A stretch of 64,000 nt of DNA. Origin: Diploptera punctata. Its lineage: Eukaryota > Arthropoda > Insecta > Blattodea > Blaberidae. Position 1 is the first letter of the stretch, and each line of letters opens with the position of its first letter. The stretch covers positions 845,001 to 909,000 of the forward strand of contig JASPKZ010004576.1 in NCBI GenBank assembly GCA_030220185.1, in the 5' to 3' direction. Below, one piece after another: positions 41,870 through 53,559 of the stretch. The notes beneath the pieces were generated by a model. The model saw nothing but the letters and a program-made list of their open reading frames with translations, was not told where the DNA came from and ran no database searches. Position numbers and translations under genes: made by a program.

Positions 41870-42665
41870 GGTGCGTATCCTGAAAGTAAAATATGCAGTT
41901 TCAGTTTCCGCTCACTAACTACACTCTCGTCCACATCCTTTGATTCCCCGCAAGTTTCTTCCCACACTACATTGTGTTATCTTTTAAAACTGTCCAGCTA
42001 AAATGAAGTTGCCTTGAAATCGTTATTCCCTAGGGATTTAGCAAGGTCTTGACTTTGAGGCATCAGTCCGAAAATTTTGAGATTTGTCTTCATTCACTTT
42101 CAGCTTTTCTTTTAATGAGAATGATACATACATTTTAGCCATCTTTATTCCGTAAATTGAGAACGCCACCTGTGAAAATCAGTATCAGAACTTAAAAAAA
42201 AACTTATTTAAGATTTTACAGTGCAATGGTTATTTGTAAGACAGGTATCTGTATTTCTCATAACGGATGTGTAGCGAGGCCAAAATAAAATTGCAGGTAC
42301 AGGTAGAATCTGCAATTCTCCCGGCGCGGCAGGAATAATTCCTTATTGCTTTTTTTTTTTCCTAACGGGAATTCAATGAAGTGGAAACTAATTTATTTTT
42401 CTATCTGTCTTTCGGCTTTATCATTTTTTTGTTCACGAATTGTGTAGAAATATCGTTTCGTTTCCGCCTAGGATAGATTCCTTCTTCTTCTTCTTCTTCT
42501 GAATGCAGTATTGGGTGATGATGCCCGTTCTGCGACTACAAAAACTGATCTTTCCATCGGTTGAAGGGTCATCTGAGGTCTCTTTTGCCTTTAGGGTTGA
42601 GGTGGTAAATTATCTTTGGTAAACGGGAATTTGACATTCTCTGGACGTGTTGGAACCATTTAATC
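41870..42665. other. Unassigned sequence
   Basis: Contains a short TTC run (42480-42500) and no recognisable gene. Confidence 0.4.
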
Positions 42666-42667
42666 TG

Positions 42668-43392
42668 ACTATTTAACTCATGCCCCAAATGGGAGTCAAT
42701 GACCAATCACGTTTCAATGATTTCTGTTTTACAACCAATCAGAGTCGTGTTTCACGAAATATTTATCATTGTTATAATTACCATATTAAACAAAGCTCGT
42801 CCTTTTTAATATTCTGAACAGGTCTGACTGTTATTTTGCAGTGACTGAGCCTATAACAAATACGGCTACCAGATTTGTATATAATAGTGCTTACATGTCA
42901 ACATTTGTAGCAATTGATTATACCACCAAAAAAAAAGAAACCACTGTTTGCACTTTCTTAAATGTATTTTTTCCCATGTAATAATCGAGAAAAATATAAT
43001 TGTCATATTTACATCATACGACATCACAAATGAATTAATATACAGATTGATGTGTTTCATTTTTTTCTCCACTAGAGAGCATTCTTACAATATTGCGTTC
43101 CTTTGGCAATAAATATTATGATCTTGTTGCAGTGATAAACAAAAGAAGCAGATGAAGCGTACCTATCGCTTCTCATTTGTTTTCAAACATCGCCATTTAC
43201 ATTAAATATATAAATATTTTAAAATAACTACAGTTAAATAATGGTTTGTGAGTAAACAGTTTAATTTTATTCGTTAAATAGTCCTAACAAATGCCACTCT
43301 TGATTTCCAAATTCTCTAGATAAACACTCTTCACTTCGTGAGTCGTGAATTTATCGATAATTTGGAAATCACTCGTGGCATTACTTATGATA
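42668..43392 (-). repeat. 0.7-kb repeat, copy 3
   Basis: The most complete inverted copy. The foldback end is a 100-bp palindrome: 'tgccactcttgatttccaaa' is mirrored by 'atttggaaatcactcgtggc', around 'cttcacttcgtgagtcgtga'. CCAAT words (accaatcacg, aaccaatcaga) mark the other end. Confidence 0.8.
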
Positions 43393-44520
43393 ATTTTGTA
43401 TATGTTCAACCATTTCTCTACTATTCCACTGCATTCTTATCTCATCACTTTTCATTCCGTTTTATGCAAAATAAATACACGTAAAATTACTATTATTTCG
43501 CGGGACCAATACATTTGTTTGCATTGGACTGATTTCCGCATTATGCACGCTCTGGATTATACATGTTGTTATGCCTACACTAGGGCCTAACTGCCATAAT
43601 AATAAAATACTATAAAAAGCCGATAAAGGATAGACACATATACATGTGTATTATACCAAAAAATAGGGCATAAATATTTACCCTTTAAATGCGGATTAAA
43701 AGTCTCAATCAAAATATACATAAGTGTTTTATAGATAAAAAACTAAGGAAAAAATTATGATAAAATGACTATTTCACATCAATATATTTTTCAATCAATG
43801 AAGACACACTTACGAAATCCTATATAAGATCAAAAAACAACTTGTTAGTTTCAACCAAATAGGAAACTCTTACGAAAACTTATATAACTCAAACACATTA
43901 GGATAAGAAATTAAAAACACCTTATATAACTTGGCCATGACATACTAGGAATATTACTACAGATGGGGCAAGAAAATGGGGTTTCCATTAGTTTTAGGGG
44001 ATGGTGAAAGGTAAAGATAATCATATAAAAGCCGGGATTTTTAGTGGAAAAAGGCAGAACAGCGGCGGGACCGAATGCGGTCCCCCCAGCAGGGGAGGCA
44101 GCTACATTGGTAATATGAATCTTTTTTATCATTCTTAATGGTCATTTTCAGACATAGAATTAAATAAGGGACCAAATGATCCAAAGAACTTAGAATAACG
44201 AACAAAGTTGAATATTTTAAAATGATTGTTTTCTCTCACTGAATTTTAACACTTTAGCATTTTGACGTTTAACACTGTGGCGATTTCAGCTGATTTAACT
44301 AAATTGTTTTATATGTTGTTGATCTAATATTTCTTTTTGGTTTTATTTTAATAAATAATGTTAATTTTTCGTTTACTGTGTTTTTAACATGTTTAAATAT
44401 GGAACTCATCCTCCAAAACCAAGGCCAACCGCTCGGGCCAAAGACCACTTAAACAATAGTGAACTTAACCCTATCATTACGGCGGGGCTTAACTGACCCC
44501 GCGCGTAATACATGTTTTAC
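43393..44520. other. Unassigned 1.1 kb
   Basis: Mostly AT-rich. A GC-rich patch at 44035-44105 ('gcggcgggaccgaatgcggt', 'ccccccagcaggggaggcag') follows a TATA-like 'catataaaagcc'. No supporting exon structure. Confidence 0.4.
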
Positions 44521-44524
44521 TGTA

Positions 44525-44602
44525 TTACCTCGGGATAGGTATGTATGGAGTGATTTGTTCTCGCGACCATGAATCACAGATTCGATAGTGTCAGTGAGTT
44601 CA
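44525..44602 (+). mobile_element. Family R LINE 3' scrap
   Basis: 'tcgggataggtatgtatgga' to 'gattcgatagtgtcagtgag'. Decayed. Confidence 0.65.
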
Positions 44603-45085
44603 TCGTTAGTTACGATAGAATGTAGTAAATTGGTCTGGATTTTGTGTGACGAAATAACAGTCTGTTTTCAGATATTCGTTGTTCAATATCTTTCGTTAGA
44701 TAGCGGAGTTGATGTAATGAAATTTAATCCGTGGAGTTAACGGTAATAAGTATTAATGGATAGAGTGCATAGCCTGGTACAAGTGACGACTGTAATTCGA
44801 ATGTCGCTGTGTTATTTTTCATTACGTTTGGAAGATTTGTGTTGGCATGCCTGATACTGGTTTTTCCATTTAGTGAAGTGTCCCACATCCCACACACATA
44901 TCTGTTCGTTATTTTATACAGATTCTCTGCTATCGCAGTCAAACTATTTTACCATACGGGTTTACTATTTGTACGGTATTGCAACATTTTGAACTCTGGT
45001 GAATTAATCAAAGTTTATAAGTGCTTGAGAATATGGTAGAGTAATCATACGCGATGATTTTTGTAAATATGTGAAATAAAATAGT
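44603..45085. other. Unassigned sequence
   Basis: Nothing recognised. Confidence 0.4.
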
Positions 45086-45089
45086 TAAT

Positions 45090-45600
45090 GATAATAATAA
45101 CAACAATAATAATAATAACAATAATAATAATAATAATATATCCGGTTTTAATAATGTTGATACATTTTTCCGGCACCAATGATTTCTCTTCAATTTCGCT
45201 TTATAATTTTCCTCCATTCGTCTCTATTGTAACACGTTTCTTCCTCTATTTCTCAGTCCTTCAAAGTTTCTCTAATCTCTTGAATCCACGTGAGATTTGG
45301 TCGTCCTTTCCTTCTCGTTCCCGATGGTGTCCATTCCATTATTTTCTTCGGTAATTTTTCATCCTTCATTCGCCTAATATGCCCGTACCATTTCAGTTGC
45401 TTTTCTTGGATAAATTCTAAAATTGAGTTTTGTACATTCATGTTCTTTTTATAACTTCATTTCTAATTTTCTCTCTCCTTGATATCCTAGCAGATCTTCT
45501 CCAATAATCCATTTCTGCTACCATTAATTTTCTTTTCATCTGATAATTTATATTCCAAACCCCTCAACCATAAGTGATATTACTTCTAACTATTGTTTTA
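45090..45600 (-). mobile_element. LINE 3' end with AAT tail
   Basis: Minus strand encodes LILEFIQEKQLKWYGHIRRM (first residues approximate), KKIMEWTPSGTRRKGRPNLT and WIQEIRETLKD, then the 3' UTR ending 'aaaccggatatattattatt'. This shows that the AAT/ATT tract at 45.09-45.14 kb is the element's own tail. It is the longer version of the block triplicated at 37.9-38.9 kb. Confidence 0.8.
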
Positions 45601-45633
45601 AAAATGTTAACTTTAATTTCTTTTTTATATGTT

Positions 45634-45666
<33 letters not shown>

Positions 45667-45882
45667 TTTTATTTCGGAATATACCCAAAATAAAATAGTT
45701 TTCCGTTCCCTTCAAGAAATTCATCTTCTCCATCCTGAACAATCTCAGCTATAACTCTCAGTTCACTCATAATTATTCTTACACCATCCATCCACATTTT
45801 TCCATCTATACTCATTCATGATCTTCATAGGGATTATATCAGATGACACCCTCTTGAGATATATTACTACTACTACTAGTAC

Positions 45883-45927
<45 letters not shown>

Positions 45928-45955
45928 TATTAATAATAATAATCCATCTATAGTA
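45601..45955. repeat. AAT tracts with unassigned sequence
   Basis: (AAT)n at 45638-45666 and 45885-45945; the sequence between them is not recognised. A ~30-bp scrap of the SINE-A end ('ccatctatagtaattctg') follows at 45943. Confidence 0.75.
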
Positions 45956-46329
45956 ATTCTGTAATTCAATGCCCAACCGGGCTCCACACACAAAAAAAGG
46001 GCCCTTTTCAGGTTAAGGTGATTGTGCAGAATTTTTAATTTAGAAAACGAGTAAAAAAAGTTTAAAAAATTTAAATAGGGGAATATTAAATTACTGGTTG
46101 AGTCTAGGGAACCACTCAGACATTTGACTTAGCGCTAGGGAAAAAAACCGAAAACCCTAACAGAGTGACATGAATTTATTAAATTAATATCGGAAAATCA
46201 GCTTCTTCGGTTTTAAAGAGAATTAGCCGGCGGAATCGCCATTTCTATAGACTTTCTATGGAAGATGTGACTGGTTTCCTCCTTCCGGATATAAATTTGA
46301 TTATCCGTTCTTCTTTTAATATTATCTAT

Positions 46330-46480
46330 GAAAGTAATAGAGTACCGGTATATAAAACCATCATAAAATCCATTGCAACCTATGGAAGTGAAGCCTGGAC
46401 ACTCTTGGGTAGAGAGGCCTCTGTATTAGCTACCTAGAAAAGGCAATTTTAAGAAAGATTTATGGACCAGTTTTTGACAA
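46330..46480 (+). mobile_element. LINE scrap (YGSEAWTL type)
   Basis: Encodes YKTIIKSIATYGSEAWTLLG and then ILRKIYGP across a stop. Confidence 0.65.
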
Positions 46481-46484
46481 TGGC

Positions 46485-46609
46485 ATATGACAAATAAGAA
46501 TCACATATCTTTCTTTCTGAGACTAAAAAGAGTTTGTTTTTTGTTGCTCAGTGTAATAGATATAGGCAGACTACACAATATAAAGTTGGCAATGGAAAGA
46601 AATAAAAAT

Positions 46610-46663
<54 letters not shown>

Positions 46664-46835
46664 CTATAATTTGATTAAGTAATTGTCTTTGTAAAGGAAC
46701 TTTAAAATATGTAAGAATAATAAAAGTATACATGGAACAGGGTTATATATTATATTGTCTAAGGAAATATGTAGTGAGTTTTTTCTTGAACTGTTTTTGA
46801 GTCGGGCAGTCCTTGATATACGAGCGGAGGGAATT
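46485..46835 (+). repeat. Transposon-end duplication, copy at 46.5 kb
   Basis: Matches 50185-50535 ('tttttgttgctcagtgtaat', 'atataggcagactacacaat', then 'acctataatttgattaa' to 'gtccttgatatacgag'). An (AAT)n tract (46608-46665) replaces the shorter one in the other copy. The coding end is missing here. Confidence 0.75.
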
Positions 46836-47333
46836 TCAGAGACTATACAAAGACATTGACATCACAACGGACATTAAATGTAGAAGAATTCAACGGTTGG
46901 ACCACGTCTGTAGAATGAATAAATAAATATCTTCAACTCAGGGTCGGGTCGAAGGATACGATGAGATGCCCCCTATGTATAGAGCTCTGTGAATGACAAG
47001 GGTGCCGGCCGACCAATCCTGACGCATCCTCACAGGGGCACGTGAACGAAATAAAATGAAATGCATGAGATAAGTATGGGGAAATGGTGGAATTAAAATG
47101 TGACAGGGGAAAACTGGGAGAAACCCCGAGAAAAACCAGCAGAAGCTCCGTTTCGTCAACCACAAAACATACATGGAGTGACCGAGACTCAATCTCGGGA
47201 TTCCAGGCGAGCGTCTAACCGTTTGTGCCACGGAGCCGCCTCTGCACCTCTGCACGATGAATACTGATCGAATACCTAAGAAGGTTATAAACTCTAAACT
47301 GGTTAGTAAGAGGATTGGTAGACCAAGGCTGAG
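46836..47333 (+). mobile_element. LINE fragment split by SINE-G
   Basis: Before the SINE: RLYKDIDITTDIKCRRIQRL followed by DHVCRMN. After it (47246-47333): RIPKKVINSKLVSKRIGRPR. Joined, these form the usual post-RT C-terminus. Confidence 0.7.
46928..47245 (-). mobile_element. SINE-G in a LINE
   Basis: Minus strand head 'ggcggctccgtggcacaaac', same body as 39.29-39.59 kb. Sits inside the LINE C-terminal frame. Confidence 0.85.
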
Positions 47334-47342
47334 ATAATAATA

Positions 47343-47399
<57 letters not shown>

Positions 47400-47560
47400 C
47401 TTTATTTTGGCTGGCAGAGTTACGGCCACAAGGCCTTCTCTTCCACTCAACCAGCGAATAGTTGAATTATACAAAAATTACATATATATTACAATTTTAA
47501 GATGTTATTAAAATACAGACTAAACAAAATACAATGATGATGTGATCTAATACTAGCTAA
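47334..47560 (-). mobile_element. LINE 3' UTR with ATT tail
   Basis: Minus strand: 'ggttgagtggaagagaagg', 'gtggccgtaactctgccagc', 'caaaataaagcattattatt'. A polyadenylation-like AATAAAG is followed by (ATT)n (47334-47399 as AAT). Probably the 3' end of a Jockey-like element. Confidence 0.6.
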
Positions 47561-47629
47561 TACTAACAAAAACATAGAATATAATAAAATTAAAATGATA
47601 TAGGCCTAAAATAAAGTAATTAGCTTCCT

Positions 47630-47810
47630 AGATGATGATTGGATGATGTACAGGAAGATTTAAAACAGACTGGAATCCTGGAATCAAGAATTTTGAATCA
47701 AAAACAAGTGATCGAAGTGAATGGATGGCTGTTAAAAAGGAGGTCAAGGTCACACTACAAGGATCGTAATACCAACGAAGAATAAGAAGAAGAAGGAGGA
47801 TTTGAAATAC
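47630..47810 (+). mobile_element. LINE C-terminal scrap (tentative)
   Basis: 'gattggatgatgtacagg' and 'aaggatcgtaataccaacga' with an AAGAAGAAG end resemble a decayed element terminus. Confidence 0.35.
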
Positions 47811-48170
47811 CCATATGTTAGTACTCGCCAAGCACGTGGTGGATCAAGCGAGGGAGAACAAGAAACAGTAACGATTCTAAGGTTAATGAGCCCAATAGCT
47901 AGGAAGTAATCCTAATGTATCATTGGTTGACATTAACTGAGGAGCTTAGCTATAAACTTACCTGCAATGAAATGTTAAAATTTATTTATGGCCATCATCA
48001 TTAGCCACATGCAAGATGGGCATTTTATGTTTCCTGTAAACGCACATTGTGCCGTTAATTAATTTCGAACATTTGATATTTACAATTATGAAGGAGAGGG
48101 AAATGTAAGGTAATTACTAAATCATCATCATCATCATCAGCATCGAGGATTAAACCTTAATTATTTAATT
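47811..48170. other. Unassigned sequence
   Basis: Nothing recognised; contains a short ATC run at 48122-48141. Confidence 0.4.
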
Positions 48171-48290
48171 ATAATTATTATAAATAATTATATAATAATT
48201 ATAATAATTATAATAATAATTATAATAATAATAATAATTATAATAATTATAATAATAATTATAATAATTATAATAATTATAATAATAGGA
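48171..48290. repeat. Imperfect AAT/ATT repeat
   Basis: Interrupted by TAATTATAAT words, lying at the 3' end of the reverse-transcriptase element that follows on the minus strand. Confidence 0.9.
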
Positions 48291-48322
48291 AATGTGCACT
48301 CAGGTTGAGCATTAGTGGTGGT

Positions 48323-49694
48323 TTAGTCTTTACTGTAGTCTGTGATAGTTTTTGTTCTTTTCGCACATGTTATGATGTGGTATTTCCTACATCTTTGTCC
48401 ACATAACACACACTTGCATTCTTCGGTCGGCTCGTGGAATTTCTTGTTTAGACATATTTTGTTATGAAACCCATGTATTACGAGTCGTATTGTGACGTGT
48501 CTCTGGGGGTTGCACTCTCTGGTCCATCTGTCGTCCAGCATGGCAGTTGTGGTGTAGAAATCCATGTCTGTTTCCTTCTTCCTATTTCTGATGCTTATTA
48601 ATTTCCGGTATGGTTCTGCGGATTGTAGATAGAATTGTGTTCTTATGTCCTCTATGAAGTAGGTCTCTCTCATGAGATCGTAAGCAAAACTTGATGGCGC
48701 TACTTTTCCTATTCTCAGGATCCGTTTCATGAACATTGCTTTTACTTTTTCTATTCTTATCAGATCTCCGATATTAAGTTCTTCCCATATTATCTCTATC
48801 CCATATGTTATAAACTGGTGCCACTGTCGTTTTGAATAATTGCATTGCTGTACCTGTCGATAAGTTGACCAGATTCGGGATATTGTATGATGTTCGGATG
48901 GCTGCCGCTGCTCTTTCTTGGATGTGTATTCCGAAGGACGTTGCTGTTGTCTGTAGCGTGAATCCTAAATATTTGTATTTTCCCACTTTTTGTAGTGGTT
49001 GATTGAGTAGTCTTATGTTGTCTTTTGGTGTTGACTTTCCCCCTTTTTTAAATGTCACCTGGACTGTTTTCTCTTCATTTATCTGCACGTTGTTCTCCTG
49101 TGCCCAGATCTCTAATATTTTTATTGCTTTTTGTATGTCCTCCTTTTCTGTTGCTCCTATCACAATATCGTCTGCATATAAGATTAATTTTGCTTTTGAG
49201 TTTTCCTCGATTATGGTGTTCACGTCTGTTGTATAGATGTTACACAGTGTGGGGCTAATGGGGCCTCCTTGCAGAACTCCGTTCGTCTGTACGATATCTT
49301 CCGAAACTTCAACATTGTTGTTTACTTGGACTTTGTTTCGCTGTAGGCAGGCTTCGATTATTCTCACTAGTGGGTCTCCCTTTCCGATCATCTGTTTCAG
49401 TTTCTCAATGAGCTTTTGTCTGTTTATTGAGTCAAAAGCCTTCTTGAAATCGACGAATACTGCATGGTATTTCCCTCTTGTATGTCTTAGGGCGTCTTCT
49501 ATTTGGTCCATTAGATATTTAACTGCTTGTACAGTGCTTCTGCCTTTCGTAAATCCAAATTGGTTTTCCGGGATGTGTCCCTTAGTCGCTTCTAGGAGTC
49601 TTTCATTGAGGATCTTTGTGAACACTTCAAAGGGGTATTTATTCATTTTACCTGATAGAGTTAAGGCGTAAGAACTTCTCTTCCACTTCAACAT
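48323..49694 (-). pseudogene. R1/Jockey-like LINE reverse transcriptase, 5'-truncated, one frameshift
   Basis: Minus strand RT blocks: HIPENQFGFTKGRSTVQAVK, VFVDFKKAFDSINR, GVLQGGPISPTLCNIY, LILYADDIVIGAT, NNVQINEEKTVQVTF and YKYLGFTLQ. After one extra T near 48810 the frame continues as ELNIGDLIRIEKVKAMFMKR. It ends in a zinc knuckle: ECKCVLCGQRC....H...C. The catalytic FVDF and YADD are intact. The RT start (the block with RPI.L) is only partly present, and the endonuclease is lost at the truncation near 49690. A GGP-type block 4 and the C-terminal CCHC knuckle place it nearer the R1/Jockey/I groups than family R (inference). Confidence 0.85.
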
Positions 49695-49779
49695 TGGTCA
49701 ACATGATTATTGTCTCATGAGTACCAATAGTTGTACTTAATGCAGTTTTTTTATCATGTTTTCAAATATATATTCGGAA

Positions 49780-50640
49780 TTTTTCCATCACCCACAGTTT
49801 TTTTTATTTCAGTTTCAATTAATGGATTTAAATAATTATTTTTTAATAAACGTTTTTTCGTCCATTTGTCCATTGTAAAATAAAACGGGGAACACTTCAT
49901 CAGGAGATTTCAGCTATGGAAAAGAGATATCAAAGCAAATGGAATCCTAATATGCTGGCCGATTATTGTTGGACCATGAAGAGGGATGCTCCATAGGCGA
50001 AATATAGCAGAAAATCATCATTTCTTACTTTCTAGGCGAGTCCGAATATTCGAATATTGTGTAGTTACGAATGTAGAACATATGAAAGTGTTTGAAATTA
50101 TAAATTCCTGTCTCTCGGAAACCTTACGCGATGGAGAAAACCCGTTATCATATTTGAATTCAGGAGAACAAATACTATCAGAATCACATATTCTTCTTTC
50201 TGAGACAAAAAAAAAGTTTATTTTTTGTTGCTCAGTGTAATAGATATAGGCAGACTACACAATATAAAGTTGACGATGGAAAGAAATAAAATGATAATGA
50301 TATTTATAATAGTAATAATAACAATAATAATAACCTATAATTTGATTAAATAATTGGCTTTGTAAAGGAACTTTAAAATATGTAAGAATAATAAAAGTAT
50401 ACATGGAACACGGTTATATATTATAGTGTCTAAGGAAATACGTAGTGAGTTTTTTCTTGAACTGTTTTTGAGTCGGGCAGTCCTTGATATACGAGGGGAG
50501 GGAATTCCAGAGTCGGGTGGCTGAAATAAGGAAGGAAGAGGAATAGTGAGATGTTCGATGTAGAGAGTTAAATTTTCTCTCGATCTGTGTTCAAGTTATG
50601 ATTGGAGGATAGCGAATGGAAGCGAAAGGTCTGTTCCGAT
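49780..50640 (+). pseudogene. Transposon-associated protein C-terminus and 3' flank, copy 2
   Basis: Frame ending at the TAG at 49994-49996 encodes GTLHQEISAMEKRYQSKWNP followed by NMLADYCWTMKRDAP. It is the plus-strand partner of 3.32-3.74 kb and extends the similarity upstream (HQEIS before MEKRYQ). The stop cuts the tail that the other copy retains. The non-coding flank to 50.53 kb is duplicated at 46.5 kb. Confidence 0.6.
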
Positions 50641-50644
50641 CTCA

Positions 50645-51600
50645 TGTTAGAATTGGTCTGTCCATATTTTTTCTGGTTCTTCATACATTCCTTCGTCCTA
50701 GTGATCTCTAGTGAATAATCTGTTTCGGGATTCTGTTGTTATCCATTCTTCTGATGGTGTCTATCCATTCGTCTCCGTATTGTGAAATCCCATCTAATAG
50801 TCTGAATATATTTAATTCTGTTCGTATATCTTTATTTCGTTTCCGATCTGCTATTGTTTAGCCAGCCACATCCCTCAAAAACCTCATTTTTGAAGTCTAT
50901 ATTCTTCGTTACTGGATTTTGGTTAAGACCCAGTGTTCCGATTCATATAGTAATGTTGGAAGCGTCAATGTTTTATAAAATTTTAGAAGTATCTCCTTTC
51001 TAGTTCTCCTAAGATATCGTTTTATGGTGCCACACATATAATTAATCGGCCGCGGTGGACTAGTGGTTATGCTCCTTGCCTCTGGTCCCGAAGGTCGCGG
51101 GGTTCAAACCCGGCCGGGATCGATGGATTTTTTTAGGATGGAAAAATCCAAGGAGCAAGTCCTCCGGGAGGGACTTTAAGCCGTGGGTCCCGAGTCTGAA
51201 GATTTTCAGGCTCGTAAAAAAATCCTTAAGCCTGAATGAAAAGGCCTCTAAGCAAAATTTACCGAATTTCCCCGTCCTAGAACTACCTTGGTTTCCTAGA
51301 TGTCAGTACGAGGCGGAACCCTGACCACGGACTACTCAAAAATGACATCTATACGAAAACAAGTGTAACTAAATTAGTATGGTTCAAATTCTTCCCTGTA
51401 GGGGGAGAACGCCTAAATCTCTGTTAAGGGAAACATGGGCTTACAAAATTACAAGAAGATACATGTAATTACATTTATATATTTTGTTTTCAATGTCTTC
51501 AGTTTTTCTATATGGCATATTGTATCCCAGGTAATTGAAATTACTCACGTGTTATATTCTTTTATTCTGTAACGGGATTTTTACTCTTAGTGGTTAATAT
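50645..51600 (-). mobile_element. LINE 3' fragment split by SINE-E
   Basis: Minus-strand pieces of a post-RT end (DRKRNKDIRTELNIFRLLDG, GDEWIDTIRRM) lie at 50645-50860 and continue to 51015. Further upstream coding (ETLKT.., YLGYNMP) resumes at 51470-51600, beyond the SINE. Frames are broken. Confidence 0.65.
51049..51440 (+). mobile_element. SINE-E, well preserved
   Basis: Head 'ggccgcggtggactagtgg', B-box 'ggggttcaaacccggcc', body to 'taagggaaacatgggcttac'. The head is the clearest tRNA-like one of this family. Confidence 0.88.
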
Positions 51601-51690
51601 CCCCGAAAGGCTAAACTAAATGTTTGCAAATATTCGAGTACTATAATGGGAAAGCACAGTTAATTACAAATGAAGGAAATTTTGCAAAAG
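51590..51690 (+). mobile_element. Family R LINE scrap
   Basis: 'gtactataatgggaaagcac' and 'aaatgaaggaaattttgca' correspond to the YNGNGQLMTNEGNFEE region. Confidence 0.55.
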
Positions 51691-51699
51691 AGATTGATT

Positions 51700-51940
51700 T
51701 TGATTAACTTCTTCTTCTTCTTCTACTATATGAAATTAGGCCTTTTGACCTGTTTTCACATGAAGTGGGATTTAATGAATCTTCCCATCTAGTAAATGGG
51801 CGTCCAACAGTTCTATGTCCTATTGGTTTGTACTTTAATAACCGCTGAGGAATTCTCTCTGTAGGCATTATTTTAACATGTTCATACCAGTTGTTTCTCA
51901 TGTTGTGAATCCTATTTCGAATAACTACGAACAATAATTA
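51700..51940 (-). mobile_element. LINE 3' fragment
   Basis: Minus strand encodes RIHNMRNNWYEHVKIMPTER, RLLKYKPIGHRTVGRPFTRW. Tail ends in a (GAA)n run. Confidence 0.65.
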
Positions 51941-51959
51941 TAAACACGAGTGACGCTTA

Positions 51960-52109
51960 GAAAGAAACTAAGGTAAGCTCATTTCTGGAAACACGTACTA
52001 TTATACAATGCAGTGATTTTTCTCATTCCAACTTCTCTCAAAAATGTTTAACTGATAATATATAAAACTTTTAGGGTATCCCAGTCATATTACATTAATG
52101 CGAAGCATG

Positions 52110-52110
<1 letters not shown>
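51960..52110 (+). mobile_element. Family R LINE scrap
   Basis: Continues the debris at 51.6 kb: 'gctcatttctggaaacacg', 'cccagtcatattacattaat', 'gcgaagcatgga'. The minus-strand LINE at 51.7 kb probably separates the two parts. Confidence 0.6.

Positions 52111-52142
<32 letters not shown>
52111..52142. repeat. (AT)n microsatellite
   Basis: Host site of the following SINE-A. Confidence 0.93.
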
Positions 52143-52143
<1 letters not shown>

Positions 52144-52452
52144 ATCCATAGTAATTCTGCCCGAAGGCAGGTCCTTCACTGCAATCATAGCATTTTAATG
52201 CTATGCTTGCAGCTTTACTAGGGAATTGTAGGTGTGGTAGCTTCCCGTTGCTTTCCACACCGGTGAAGGATGATGATGATGGTCATATGATTTCGGGGAC
52301 CGTTTGGGCCTTAAAGTTTTCCTAACATTTGTCTTACAAGTGAGGAAAAACCCCGATGAAAATCTCACCCAGAAAAACTGCCCCAACCGGGGATCGAATC
52401 CGGGCCCGCTGCGTGACAAAGCAGAACGCTACCTCGAGACCACAGCGGTGAA
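52143..52452 (-). mobile_element. SINE-A
   Basis: Nearly the same as 37.40 kb. Flanked by AT repeat on both sides ('atatatatccatccat' and 'gaacattatatatat'). Confidence 0.87.
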
Positions 52453-52569
52453 CATTATATATATACACGTCCTTCATGGAGAAATGGGTGCACCCCTAGC
52501 GGGGGTTTCTTGACCAATGTAATTTAGTTTCGCTTATTTCCCTTATCAGTTAGTGGCATTTGGTCAGCA

Positions 52570-52765
52570 CATCTAATAAGCAAATAAAGTATTGCTTGGC
52601 TGGGGAAGTAAGGTTAAATGTTTTGCTCAGAGCACTATTTAGGCTTGAGGATCTTTTATGAGCTCGGAGGACTTTTCCCTCGGGTTTTCTAGCCTAAAAA
52701 TCTATTGGCCCCGGCCGGGTTTTAGCCCATGACTCATATGACTAGAGGCAACGAACATAACCAAT
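52570..52765 (-). mobile_element. SINE-E-related fragment
   Basis: Minus strand head 'ggttatgttcgttgcctc' with degenerate B-box 'gggctaaaacccggccgg'. Body matches the dimer at 15.05-15.56 kb ('tattgcttggctgggg'). Confidence 0.6.
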
Positions 52766-52779
52766 GTATCATCAACAAC

Positions 52780-53510
52780 GATAGATCAACAGCAGACTAC
52801 TATGATACTGTGCTACTGTACCTAACAAACGTAAAGAAATTCGTAATTACCATTGTTCTGGTGTTAGAGCCCTGTTTCATGAAATATTATTTCTAAAAAT
52901 TGTTGAATGCAATTTAAAAATTGATTGAGTTCATATGAAGGATGGCTTTGCCAAGAAGGTCACGTCTTTGAGGTGAAAGATATGATCGAAAATGATGTCT
53001 ACCCCTGTAACTAAGAAGTTGAAAGTTGTTACAGACGGCAACGTCCCGGAAAATTAACTCCCTTAACTACAGGAGAGAACTCTGGTGGTGGTATCTAGAA
53101 CACAGCCATCATCTGGTCCAGTTAGTTATCTCCACTGTCATGTTCCATATAACCTATCTTCATCTCTACGTTTTGACACCACGCCAAACAAATTGTTTAC
53201 CGATGTCTGTTCTCCCAAAACTTATCTGTTCACAGTTTGTGTGCTTGATCAATATTAGCTCACGTTAAGCTCTTTATAGTACAGATTTTATCAATCAAAT
53301 TTGAAAAATATAATAATAAAAAATATAGTGATATTGGAAACATTCTATTAATTATTACTTCGTTACATTTTGATTTAACCGTTAACACAATACGAGGATA
53401 AATAAAAATATCACCCAACAACTTTTTTCAACTCTGTACCAGATTTCTCTTTGGCTTTACAAAACTATTTCATTTTGAAACATTGGTATTTTGACATTAA
53501 AATAATTATA
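52780..53510. other. Unassigned sequence
   Basis: No gene or repeat recognised; ends in AT-rich sequence. Confidence 0.4.
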
Positions 53511-53559
53511 TATATATTATATATATATATATATATTGTCTAATGCTACCTAGTTGTCT

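Noticed and set aside
48121..48141. ATC run as a binding-site cluster
   Set aside because: Short simple repeat, similar ones occur beside SINEs elsewhere.
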